Below, piece after piece: positions 34,023 to 41,400 of a stretch of DNA of 47,749 nt (positions are counted from its first letter, which is position 1; each line of letters starts with the position of its first letter). Location: contig QWOP01000034.1 in NCBI GenBank assembly GCA_003669605.1, positions 1 through 47,749 of the forward strand, given 5' to 3'. This DNA comes from Planctomycetota bacterium. Lineage in GTDB: Bacteria > Planctomycetota > Planctomycetia > Pirellulales > UBA1268. Below the pieces are notes generated by a model. That model searched no databases, was not told where the DNA came from, and saw only the letters and a list, made by a program, of their open reading frames with translations. The translations under genes were made by a program, and so were the position numbers.

Positions 34023-34666
34023 GACGGTGTCTCCGGAGTGGGCATGGTGTCGCGTTCGGCCCCCTTCGTCGCTGGAAGAGCGGAAGGGAGGGGAGCGGCC
34101 GAGGCGGGCGGCTGCTCGTCGGTCGACCGCGTGATCGACGCAGTTGTGGCACTGCCCCCGTCGCCACTGGCAGAACGGGGCCCGGCCATCTCACGGTAGG
34201 AGTCGAGGGCCTTGAGCATCCGCTCCAGGATCGCCATCGCCTTTGGGCAGTCGACGTCGACGACTTCGCGGAAATGGACCATTCGCACGCAGGTTTCGCG
34301 AAACTGCTGCTGGACCACCGGCGACCAGCGGCGGACGGCAGCCTCTTTCTGTTCTGCGAACTCCAGGCGGCGGCGGGCCTTTTCGAGGTTTTTCTTCTCC
34401 TCGATGCAGGAGGGCTGGTTGTCGCCAACCTTCTTAAAGGCCCGGCAATGCTCGAGGTCCTTGATCGCCTTGTTGACCGCGTCGCCGGCACGGCGGACTT
34501 CCCCCTTCCAATGGGCGGCGCAGTCCATGGTGATGTAGTCGACCGCCCTCCTCCCCTCCATTTCGACCTCGGAGAGAGATTGGTTGGCCTCGTGAACAAA
34601 CGAGGAGATCGCCGCCTTCACGAAGGCCAGCGTATCGACCGACTTGACATCCGCCTGTCCAGACAT
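34019..34666 (-). CDS. helical W-K-G protein of the WXG100 locus
   Basis: 215 aa, family not recognised. Residues 1-150 are helical and charged, with W53-K54-G55 in a position that would suit a long helix-turn-helix hairpin; C49, C73 and C87 lie nearby. The last 60 residues are Ser/Pro/Thr-rich and probably disordered. No signal peptide or membrane helix is seen, as for type VII substrates. It could be an LXG-like or WXG-like secreted protein or a chaperone. It sits between the WXG100 gene (24 bp upstream) and the 78-aa gene (4-bp overlap). Confidence 0.7.
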   Translation of the reverse strand: MSGQADVKSVDTLAFVKAAISSFVHEANQSLSEVEMEGRRAVDYITMDCAAHWKGEVRRAGDAVNKAIKDLEHCRAFKKVGDNQPSCIEEKKNLEKARRRLEFAEQKEAAVRRWSPVVQQQFRETCVRMVHFREVVDVDCPKAMAILERMLKALDSYREMAGPRSASGDGGSATTASITRSTDEQPPASAAPLPSALPATKGAERDTMPTPETPS

Positions 34667-34690
34667 GGCTGTGGGGCTCCGGCGGGGGGA

Positions 34691-34963
34691 TCAGCGTTGC
34701 TGCTGGTATTCCTCGACCCGCTCCGCCTTGCGGACCAGGTAGGGGACGTATTCGCCCGTCGATTCGACGAAGCGGCTGAATTGACTGAGTTGCTGCTCAA
34801 ATTCCTCGCTGAACTTCTGGTGCTCCTGATCGCGCCAACTGGCGCCCAGGGCCGAAAGTTGACGCTGGACAGTCTGCATCTGCGTCATCACTTCAGTGCT
34901 GAAATGGCGCAGACGGGCCGCGAAGCGGCGGAGTTCCTGCGGATCGACGATCGCCTGTCCCAT
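34691..34963 (-). CDS. WXG100 family protein
   Basis: 90 aa, the typical length of ESAT-6-like proteins. Two amphipathic helices meet at SW43-R-D45, the WXG turn (here W-x-D), followed by F51 and a long second helix ending VRKAERVEEY. WXG100 proteins are secreted as dimers by FtsK-type ATPases of type VII systems. A classical C-terminal YxxxD/E export signal was not found. The ATG has a strong AGGGAGACCACC leader. First gene of the block ending with the FtsK-type ATPase. Confidence 0.85.
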   Translation of the reverse strand: MGQAIVDPQELRRFAARLRHFSTEVMTQMQTVQRQLSALGASWRDQEHQKFSEEFEQQLSQFSRFVESTGEYVPYLVRKAERVEEYQQQR

Positions 34964-35061
34964 GGTGGTCTCCCTGTGTTTAGCCGGGCTCGTTCAGCAC
35001 GCGGGCTCGACTGGCCCGCCTGTGGGTGCATTCCACCTGCATCCACTCAGGACAATTGCAT

Positions 35062-35100
35062 CCCCGCAGGGGCCTTGCAGTCGATCGAACGCCTGCGGGG
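35062..35100. repeat. 9-bp inverted repeat upstream of WXG100 operon
   Basis: CCCCGCAGG (35062-35070) and CCTGCGGGG (35092-35100) are perfect inverted arms around a 21-nt loop that includes TCGATCGA. It lies about 100 bp before the WXG100 start. No T tract follows, so it may be an operator rather than a terminator. Confidence 0.6.
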
Positions 35101-35183
35101 ATCAGAGAGCAGGGGTCAACCCGCCCCACTCTCTCCCTTGGCATCCTACCCGTTGGCCCCGCGCATTGGACAGACGCGGCCGG

Positions 35184-35234
35184 AGGAAGTCTCTGGCATT
35201 AGGAAGTCTTTGGCTGGAGGAAGTCTTTGGGGAG
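35184..35234. repeat. three 17-bp tandem repeats upstream of hemQ
   Basis: AGGAAGTCT(C/T)TGG starts at 35184, 35201 and 35218, an exact 17-bp period. The last 4 bases of each unit vary. The array ends about 100 bp before the hemQ start. Confidence 0.85.
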
Positions 35235-35335
35235 AAGGACTGCCTGCCGGAGTGCCTGCCGCTGGGATTGCTCGGCGGGGTGGCATACACTCCCCGCTCA
35301 CCCGCTCTTCCCTTGCGGCCGGAGGCTCTCCCCTG

Positions 35336-36292
35336 ATGACCCAGCCCGATCCGTCGACGCCCCCCACCCCACCAGCGTCGGGCCGTCCGGCAGCCAGCCA
35401 CGCTGGCAGTCCAGCTCAGGGCCCTGCCGGGGCACCGGGCCGGCCCGGTGGTCACGCGAGCGCCCACGCCGCTGGCGACAGCACTGTGTCGCTCTCGCCA
35501 GCCAAAGGTTGGCACTGCAGCCACCTGTTTTATTCCTTCGACCGGGGCAGGCTCGCCGCGATGACGCCGGCAGAACTCGCCGCCGGCCGCCGGGCTTTTA
35601 TCGACACCCTCGATCCGGCCACGCCAGGGGCGCCGACCAGGCTGCAGTCGTGGATCGTGCCCGGCCAGAAGGCCGACTTCGGGGTCATGGCACTGGATCT
35701 GTGCCCCCTGAAGGTCGACGACGTCCACCAACGACTCCTCGCCGGCCCGCTCGGACCGGCCTTAGTGCCAACGTATTCGTTCATCGGACTCACCGAAGTG
35801 AGCGAATATCTCCCCAATGCTGAGCAGTACGCCCAGCGTCTTGTCGAGGAGGGGGAGTCGCCCGACAGCCCTGCCTACCGGGTGAAAGTCCAGGGCTACG
35901 CCTCCCGCGAGGAGTCGATGCGGAAGGCGCGGATCGAGCCCGATCTTCCCCCGTGGCCCAACGCCTGCTTTTATCCGATGAACAAGAAGCGGAAGGTGGG
36001 GGAAAACTGGTTTACCCTCCCGTTCTCCGAGCGGAGCCGGTTGATGGCCGAACATGGCCGCAGCGGGATGTCGTTTGGCGGTCGCGTCACCCAGTTGATC
36101 ACCGTCAGCGTCGGCCTCGACGACTGGGAGTGGGGGGTGACGCTGTGGGCCCGGCATCCAGATTTCCTCAAAGAAATCGTCTATACGATGCGGTTCGACG
36201 AGGCCAGTGCCCGCTACGCCGAGTTTGGACCGTTCTACACCGGATATGTGTCGGACGCGGCGAAGATCCTCGCGCACTGCCGGGTCGGCTAA
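35336..36292 (+). CDS. hemQ: coproheme decarboxylase HemQ (chlorite dismutase family)
   Basis: 318 aa. After a Pro/Gly/Ala-rich N-terminal tail (1-55) the chlorite dismutase-like barrel begins. YPMNKKR carries Y213, the catalytic tyrosine seen in Firmicutes-type HemQ, and RLMAEHG carries H240, the expected heme-ligating histidine. HemQ converts coproheme to heme b with peroxide, the last step of the coproporphyrin-dependent pathway. Start ATG 35336 has GGAGG about 10 nt upstream; the open frame extends far upstream through antisense DNA of the WXG100 locus, which is not coding. Other heme genes are not in the window. Confidence 0.9.
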   Translation: MTQPDPSTPPTPPASGRPAASHAGSPAQGPAGAPGRPGGHASAHAAGDSTVSLSPAKGWHCSHLFYSFDRGRLAAMTPAELAAGRRAFIDTLDPATPGAPTRLQSWIVPGQKADFGVMALDLCPLKVDDVHQRLLAGPLGPALVPTYSFIGLTEVSEYLPNAEQYAQRLVEEGESPDSPAYRVKVQGYASREESMRKARIEPDLPPWPNACFYPMNKKRKVGENWFTLPFSERSRLMAEHGRSGMSFGGRVTQLITVSVGLDDWEWGVTLWARHPDFLKEIVYTMRFDEASARYAEFGPFYTGYVSDAAKILAHCRVG

Positions 36293-36342
36293 CTCGACTT
36301 TCGCTCGGCCAACGGACCGGCAGGGCGTCAGTCGTCCACGAC

Positions 36343-37116
36343 TCAGTCTTTTACCTCAAAGAGCACCATCTCCACCGCAGTGTCCCGTCGCGGCACCCGC
36401 TCGTCGAAGACCTCGAAGAGCAGGGCCTCGTTAGACTGCGAACTCTCGATCGGGAGGTCGAGCGTGGCGGTGGGGAAGTTCGACACGCAGATGAAGTCAC
36501 CGCCGTCGGCTTGGTAGTACTCCCGGCCGTTGGTGGGATCGGTCCAAAACGCGCTGCCGCCGAACACCCAGTCGGTCTCGAGCGGCTTGCCGGTACGGGT
36601 GTCGCGGATCCAGCGCCGTGCATCAGACTGGTGGGGTGTGCCGTCGGCGTCCTTCCATTGCAGGAGCACCCTGATCCGGGGGCCACTGGCAGGGGTGTAT
36701 TCGGGATCGAATGACACCGGCCGGCCTGGCTCCAGACCGATCGCCAGCAGGCCCGCGTGCACTAGCCTGGCGCTGGCCTTCACGGCCACCACCGACTCGT
36801 GTTCCTTGGTTCCCTCCGGGCAGGCGAAGAATTCGAGCAGTCCCTTGTCGAGGGCCACCCGGCCCCCCACCACCACCCGCTTGCGGCGTTGGTCGATCCA
36901 CACCTCTTCGGTGGGGGAGAGTCTGGTCAATTCTGGATGCCGGTCGGGCTCCGGGGGTTCTGTCTGTGCCGGGGCCTGTTCTGCGGCCGCATCCGCCGGA
37001 TCGACGTCCTGCCCCCGCGCGGCACGTGGGGCGGCCGTGAGGACCAGGGCGGCGATGAGCAGCGGCCACGTTGCCTGCCGGGTCAGAGTGGAGTGGTGAA
37101 AAAAGGAGTGTGGCAT
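36343..37116 (-). CDS. exported YdjY-domain protein
   Basis: 257 aa. A signal peptide (1 to about 35, hydrophobic LLIAALVLTAAP) precedes an acidic linker and a domain with the YdjY pattern. That pattern includes RVVVGGRVALDKGLLEFFACPEGTKEHESVV split over about 85-115, and DTRTGKPLETDWVFGGS later. YdjY-domain proteins are common in planctomycetes; function is unknown. ATG 37116 is chosen over the upstream ATG 37191 because the signal peptide then begins normally. It is divergent from the 632-aa hypothetical gene. Confidence 0.72.
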   Translation of the reverse strand: MPHSFFHHSTLTRQATWPLLIAALVLTAAPRAARGQDVDPADAAAEQAPAQTEPPEPDRHPELTRLSPTEEVWIDQRRKRVVVGGRVALDKGLLEFFACPEGTKEHESVVAVKASARLVHAGLLAIGLEPGRPVSFDPEYTPASGPRIRVLLQWKDADGTPHQSDARRWIRDTRTGKPLETDWVFGGSAFWTDPTNGREYYQADGGDFICVSNFPTATLDLPIESSQSNEALLFEVFDERVPRRDTAVEMVLFEVKD

Positions 37117-37218
37117 CGTGGATCGCCCGTGGATGGTGGCGGAGGCGTCCAGTACGATACCGCGCAGGGATCCTCTTCTCCCATCAATCACCTGAGAGCA
37201 CCCTGAAGCGGAGATCGC

Positions 37219-39117
37219 ATGGCGACCGACGGAAAGACGAAGCGGGGGAGAATCCGTGGGGGCACAGCACCCGACGGGAAGCGCGCGGAACGAGAGCCCA
37301 CACGCGACTCAGGCCCCGGTGCCGGGGGCCGCAAGCGGCAGCATGTCTCGATGCATGCACCTGGGTTTGCCGAACAAATCCCCGGGGAGATCCCCGCTCT
37401 CGCTCAGGCGAGCCTCCCCCACGGCCATGCCGCCGGGAGTGTGCAAGCCCCGGAGCGGATCCGTCGCCGTCGTGCTGCCCAGGCGATTCGGGCGCTGGCT
37501 CGGGAACTGCATCTGCTCGACGGCGACAGCGGAAGTTTGCTCGCGGGGCTGGCGGCATTGGTGGAGGAGGGGCGACGGAGTGGATCCAGACTTTCAGCCT
37601 GCGAGACCGGGATCACTCACTGCCTCGACGAGGCCTTGCTCACTCCCCAGAGCCCGCGGGCCTGGCTGCTGTGCCAGGGGGCGGCGTGGGCGGTTGCCTG
37701 GTTGGCGCGCTCGACGCGGACCGGCGGATCGGGCGGCGCCCAGTTCGAGCGACTGGTTGCCGAGGCCCGCGGCGCCCAGGGCCTTCTGCGGACGGGCGAC
37801 ACCAGCTCGGCGGCGTTTGTTGCGACGCTCTGCGGACTCTTTTTTACGATCGATGCCTGCCGGCAACTCCGCCCCGATCTGGCTGCTGCGCTCGGAAACG
37901 AGATCGCCAGGCAGGCCGGGAGTGAGGCGCATCTGCCGCCGGAGACAGCGGCCGCTGCGGTCGCCAGAGTGGAACGCTGGACGGCCATCCGGGCTGCCAG
38001 TTTGGCCAGCCACGCCGGACTCCCCTGGGATGATGCGGCCGAGTCAGGCTGGGAAGATGCCTGCGAGCAGGCCCTGCGGTTGCTTGGGAGCCGGGGACGC
38101 CTGCCCGGCCCCGGTGGAGAGGCCGGGAGTCCGCCTGCGGCGCTTGTGAAAGCCCTCGTTGATGCGCGGAAGGGAACGGTGCGGCGGACGGTCGCGGCTC
38201 TCTCGCGCCGCCCGGGTGATGGTGCCGTTGTGGGGCGGGTGCTCCCTCGCGATAGCGTCAGCCGACAGTCGTCGGTGGCGGTGCTCCGCTCGGGCTGGGA
38301 ACGGGGGAGCCTGCGGGTGTTGTTTGACTTCCGTGGGCCGAGGCATCTGCTCGAGATCGCCGCGGGCGACCGACTGATCGCTGCCGGGGAATGGGAGTGG
38401 GCTGTGGAAGCCGACGGCGCGCCCCTGACAGTCGCCGGCGACTGGTCGGTGTCGTGCTTTGAGACGGACCGAAAAGCGACATTCCTGGAGATCGTTGCCC
38501 CGCTCTGGGATGGGACGACCGCCAGTGGTCTGCAGATCGAGCGCCAGATCGTGCTCCTTCCCAAGGACCGCGTTTTATTGCTCACCGATTCAATCACCAC
38601 CGCTGGCCTGCCAACTCCAGCCGGACAGCGTCCCGAGAGGCTCCTCTACCGCGGGAGCGTCCCGTTGGTGGGATCGGGAGCCGCCGCGGAGGCCGAGACG
38701 AGGGAATTGCGTATCCCCGCCGGCCGGGGGCAGTGGCGGGTACTCCCTTTGGCGCTCGCCGAGTGGAGAACCGCCCCGGCGGTGGGCTGCGCCCGGGCCG
38801 AGGCTGCCGGGATCGTTCTGGAACAGGAAGCGGCGGGGGGACGCCTCTCGGCGCCACTGTGGTTTGACTGTGATCCGCGCCGCACCACCCGCCCGCTGAC
38901 CTGGCGGCAACTGACCGTTGCCGATAACCGCCGCAATCTCCAGCGGCACGAGGCGGTCGGGTTTCGGGTGCAGGCGGGTCTTGAGCAGTGGCTGCTCTAC
39001 AGGGCGCTCGACACGCCCCGGAACCGCACCCTGCTTGGTTGCAATCTATCGTGCGAATTCCTCGTCGGCCGGATCGGCAGGCGGGGGGAAGTGTCACGGA
39101 CACTTGAGATCGAGTGA
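37219..39117 (+). CDS. large hypothetical protein, heparinase-like C-terminal part possible
   Basis: 632 aa, family not recognised with confidence. The first 70 residues are basic and low-complexity. The middle (about 95-330) is mainly helical. The C-terminal half is beta-rich, with SVAVLRSGWERGSLRVLFDFRG and LLEIAAGDRLIAAGEWEW, vaguely like the beta-sandwich of heparinase II/III-type proteins. No signal peptide or membrane helix is seen. Catalytic residues cannot be named. It lies 7 bp before the YggS-family gene, so they share a transcript. Confidence 0.65.
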   Translation: MATDGKTKRGRIRGGTAPDGKRAEREPTRDSGPGAGGRKRQHVSMHAPGFAEQIPGEIPALAQASLPHGHAAGSVQAPERIRRRRAAQAIRALARELHLLDGDSGSLLAGLAALVEEGRRSGSRLSACETGITHCLDEALLTPQSPRAWLLCQGAAWAVAWLARSTRTGGSGGAQFERLVAEARGAQGLLRTGDTSSAAFVATLCGLFFTIDACRQLRPDLAAALGNEIARQAGSEAHLPPETAAAAVARVERWTAIRAASLASHAGLPWDDAAESGWEDACEQALRLLGSRGRLPGPGGEAGSPPAALVKALVDARKGTVRRTVAALSRRPGDGAVVGRVLPRDSVSRQSSVAVLRSGWERGSLRVLFDFRGPRHLLEIAAGDRLIAAGEWEWAVEADGAPLTVAGDWSVSCFETDRKATFLEIVAPLWDGTTASGLQIERQIVLLPKDRVLLLTDSITTAGLPTPAGQRPERLLYRGSVPLVGSGAAAEAETRELRIPAGRGQWRVLPLALAEWRTAPAVGCARAEAAGIVLEQEAAGGRLSAPLWFDCDPRRTTRPLTWRQLTVADNRRNLQRHEAVGFRVQAGLEQWLLYRALDTPRNRTLLGCNLSCEFLVGRIGRRGEVSRTLEIE

Positions 39118-39124
39118 ACTGCTG

Positions 39125-39871
39125 ATGATGTCAGACGAGCTTCTCCGCGAGCGCTGTCGATCCAACCTGGCAACCGTCCGCGGGAGGGTGGCAGACGCCT
39201 GCCACCGCGTTGGCCGCGAGCCGGCTGGTGTGCGGATTGTGGGGGTGACAAAGTATGTCCCCGTCGGCCATGCGCGGCTGCTGCTCGAAGCCGGTTGCAG
39301 CGATCTCGGAGAGAGCCGGCCGCAGGGAGTGTGGGAGAAGGGGGCTGCTCTGACGACGGCCCGCTTCCACCTCATCGGCCCGCTGCAGCGGAACAAAGTG
39401 CGGCGGACGCTCCCTCTGGTCGACCTGATCCACACTCTCGATAGCCTGCGGCTGCTGGAGTCGCTCCACGCCGAAGCCCGTCTGGCCGGCCGGACGAGCG
39501 GAGCGTTGGTGGAGGTAAACCTCGACGGCGATCCGGGGCGCAGCGGAATCCCCCCTGCAGCCGTGGCTGGTCTGCTCGACATGGCGGCCGCTCTCGACAC
39601 CGCGGGGGCGGAGGGAGGGATCCGGATCCTGGGGCTGATGGGGATGGCATCCGCTCCCCGCCCTAGCGACCCGGCCGACGCATCACGGCGGCAGTTTGCT
39701 CTCCTGCGGGCGCTCCGCGATCAAATGGCCGCACATCATCCGGGCCTCGATGAACTCTCGATGGGGATGAGTGGCGATTTCGAGGACGCCATCCTCGAGG
39801 GGGCGACGATCGTTCGCATCGGCTCCGCCCTTTGGGAGGGGATGCCAACGGCGGCGACCGACGGCGGTTGA
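39125..39871 (+). CDS. YggS-family pyridoxal phosphate homeostasis protein
   Basis: 248 aa. The PLP lysine is K43 in VTKYVP. HLIGPLQRNKVR, ELSMGMSGDFEDAI and VRIGSALWEG are diagnostic for the YggS/PLPBP family. The usual GENRVQE appears as GESRPQG. These cytoplasmic proteins bind PLP without known catalysis and help balance vitamin B6 and amino-acid metabolism. Two adjacent ATGs (39125, 39128) could serve as start. It converges with greA, 16 bp apart. Confidence 0.93.
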   Translation: MMSDELLRERCRSNLATVRGRVADACHRVGREPAGVRIVGVTKYVPVGHARLLLEAGCSDLGESRPQGVWEKGAALTTARFHLIGPLQRNKVRRTLPLVDLIHTLDSLRLLESLHAEARLAGRTSGALVEVNLDGDPGRSGIPPAAVAGLLDMAAALDTAGAEGGIRILGLMGMASAPRPSDPADASRRQFALLRALRDQMAAHHPGLDELSMGMSGDFEDAILEGATIVRIGSALWEGMPTAATDGG

Positions 39872-39887
39872 GCGGAGCACCGGCCGA

Positions 39888-40370
39888 TCAGGTGTCCTCG
39901 AAGCGGACCTCGATGATCTCCAGCCGCATCGTGCCGGCAGGCACGGCGATCGCCACGGTCTCGCCGATTTTGCGGCCGAGCAGCCCCTGTGCAAGCGGGC
40001 TGGCGACGTTGATCTTCCCGGCGTCGAAGTCCTCCTCGCCGGCGCCGACCAGAACGTAGATCTCCTCATCGCCGAACTTGAGGTCTTTGACCACCACCGT
40101 GGCACCGAAGACCACTTCGTCGGTGGCTTCCTTGGGGCGTTCCACGAGTACCGCCCGAGCGAGTTTGTCGGCGAGGAGGTTGATCTTGGCCTGCATCATC
40201 CCCTGACTCTCGCGGGCACCGTGATATTCGGCGTTCTCGCTGAGGTCGCCTTCACTGCGGGCCGCGGCCACCCGGGCGGCGATCTTCGGCATCTCGACGG
40301 AGTTGAGGTTTTCGACTTCAGCCCGGAGCTTCTCGTAGCCGGCGCGGGTCATGGGGATGCGGTCAGACAT
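39888..40370 (-). CDS. greA: transcription elongation factor GreA
   Basis: 160 aa, standard GreA length. The N-terminal coiled coil carries ARSEGDLSENAEY, the conserved acidic tip that reaches into the RNA polymerase secondary channel and stimulates transcript cleavage. The C-terminal FKBP-like domain includes SPLAQGLLGRKIGE. It rescues backtracked polymerase. It follows the zinc-ribbon gene by 88 bp on the same strand. Confidence 0.95.
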   Translation of the reverse strand: MSDRIPMTRAGYEKLRAEVENLNSVEMPKIAARVAAARSEGDLSENAEYHGARESQGMMQAKINLLADKLARAVLVERPKEATDEVVFGATVVVKDLKFGDEEIYVLVGAGEEDFDAGKINVASPLAQGLLGRKIGETVAIAVPAGTMRLEIIEVRFEDT

Positions 40371-40458
40371 GGAAACCTCAAAGAATCCGGTGAAAGAAAC
40401 GACTGTGCCTCCGGGGGAGCCCCACGCCGGGGCTGGCCACCGCCGGTGGGCGTCGGGC

Positions 40459-41172
40459 TCAGTGGTCCTTGTTCATGTAGAGCAATCGACCGCAACTGCG
40501 GCAGGGAACGACCCGGGCCATCGACAATTCAGCCACCATGTTGCCGGTGAGCTGTTGGTAGCAGCCGCCGCAACTCTCGCCATCGACGACTGCCATGCCG
40601 TCGGCGCCCTTGCTCTTGACGCTCCGCCGGTAGGGATCGCGGGAATCCGGGGGGAGTTCAGCCTCGGCTCGCTCAAGGTCCCCGCTGACGCGACTAACCT
40701 CCGATTCGAGGGCCGCTTTCTCGGCACTGACCTTGGCCTTGATGTCGGCGAGAACCTTCTCAGCGGCACTCACCTCTGCTTCCGCTGCGGGCTGCGTCAG
40801 GCGGATGGAATCGACCCGCTCGAGGGCCTCGAGAATCTCGTCCTCGAGAACCTTCAGTGCCATTTTGTCGGCAGCGATCTGATCCTGGAGGATCTGATAC
40901 TCGCGGTTGGTCTTGCAGGCGTTGAGCTTGGCGTCCAAATCGTTGAGTCGCGTTTCGGAAGAGCGCAATTGCAACTGTTTCTGGTCGGCGACCATCTTGG
41001 CCTTTTTCACCTCGGCCTGAATGGTGGCCAATTTCGAGGAGGCCGCATCGAGCAACTTGGTGCGGGCGTCGATGGCCCGCGGGCCAGCGGTGAGTTGCCC
41101 ACGGAGATCCTCCAACTGCCGGTGGAGGCGGTGGAGGGTACGGACGGAGTCGGTGGTGACGGCGAGGGCCAT
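40459..41172 (-). CDS. coiled-coil zinc-ribbon protein
   Basis: 237 aa. Residues 10-175 are a long heptad-like coiled coil. The C-terminal domain has C201-x2-C204 and C224-x2-C227, a four-cysteine zinc ribbon like that of the CT398/zf-RING_7 family. These proteins are conserved in many bacteria; links to sigma-54 regulation or flagella have been proposed in chlamydiae, but the role here is unknown. It is upstream of greA and downstream of the rpoD terminator. Confidence 0.85.
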   Translation of the reverse strand: MALAVTTDSVRTLHRLHRQLEDLRGQLTAGPRAIDARTKLLDAASSKLATIQAEVKKAKMVADQKQLQLRSSETRLNDLDAKLNACKTNREYQILQDQIAADKMALKVLEDEILEALERVDSIRLTQPAAEAEVSAAEKVLADIKAKVSAEKAALESEVSRVSGDLERAEAELPPDSRDPYRRSVKSKGADGMAVVDGESCGGCYQQLTGNMVAELSMARVVPCRSCGRLLYMNKDH

Positions 41173-41250
41173 GGGTGCCTGCAGCGGAGTGAGGAGAACC
41201 CCCGGAAAGACGGTAGTTTACCAAACGACCGCGGCTCGTTCATCTCCCCT

Positions 41251-41270
41251 GTCACCAATCTGGTCACCAA
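41251..41270. repeat. direct repeat upstream of zinc-ribbon gene
   Basis: GTCACCAA occurs at 41251-41258 and 41263-41270, 12 bp apart, about 80 bp before the minus-strand start. It could be a binding site or chance. Confidence 0.4.
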
Positions 41271-41308
41271 CCAGGAGGCTGCCCTGAGAAACGGCAGGTA
41301 GAAATGAG

Positions 41309-41350
41309 AAAAAATGCGGGCCGGCCGCTCATTGAAGCGCGGCCGGCCCG
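41309..41350 (-). terminator. intrinsic terminator after rpoD
   Basis: On the minus strand a perfect 12-bp GC stem (41339-41350 with 41317-41328) with a 10-nt loop is followed by GCA and six T. It starts about 50 bp after the rpoD stop, so it should end the dnaG-rpoD transcript. Confidence 0.88.
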
Positions 41351-41400
41351 ACAGGATGTTTACGGCGTCTTCGCCCTCTGCACGGGGGAGTGGCTGGGGA

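Larger units (their letters stand above)
34964..35335. other. divergent regulatory region between WXG100 locus and hemQ
   Basis: This 372-bp stretch separates the minus-strand WXG100 operon from plus-strand hemQ. It has no supported gene. It contains a 9-bp inverted repeat (35062-35100) and three 17-bp tandem repeats (35184-35234), so it probably carries promoters and operators for both sides. Confidence 0.5.

Noticed and set aside
33980..35335. Long in-frame extension upstream of hemQ
   Set aside because: It crosses the WXG100 locus on the other strand, and its residues are not protein-like. HemQ homology begins only after 35336.
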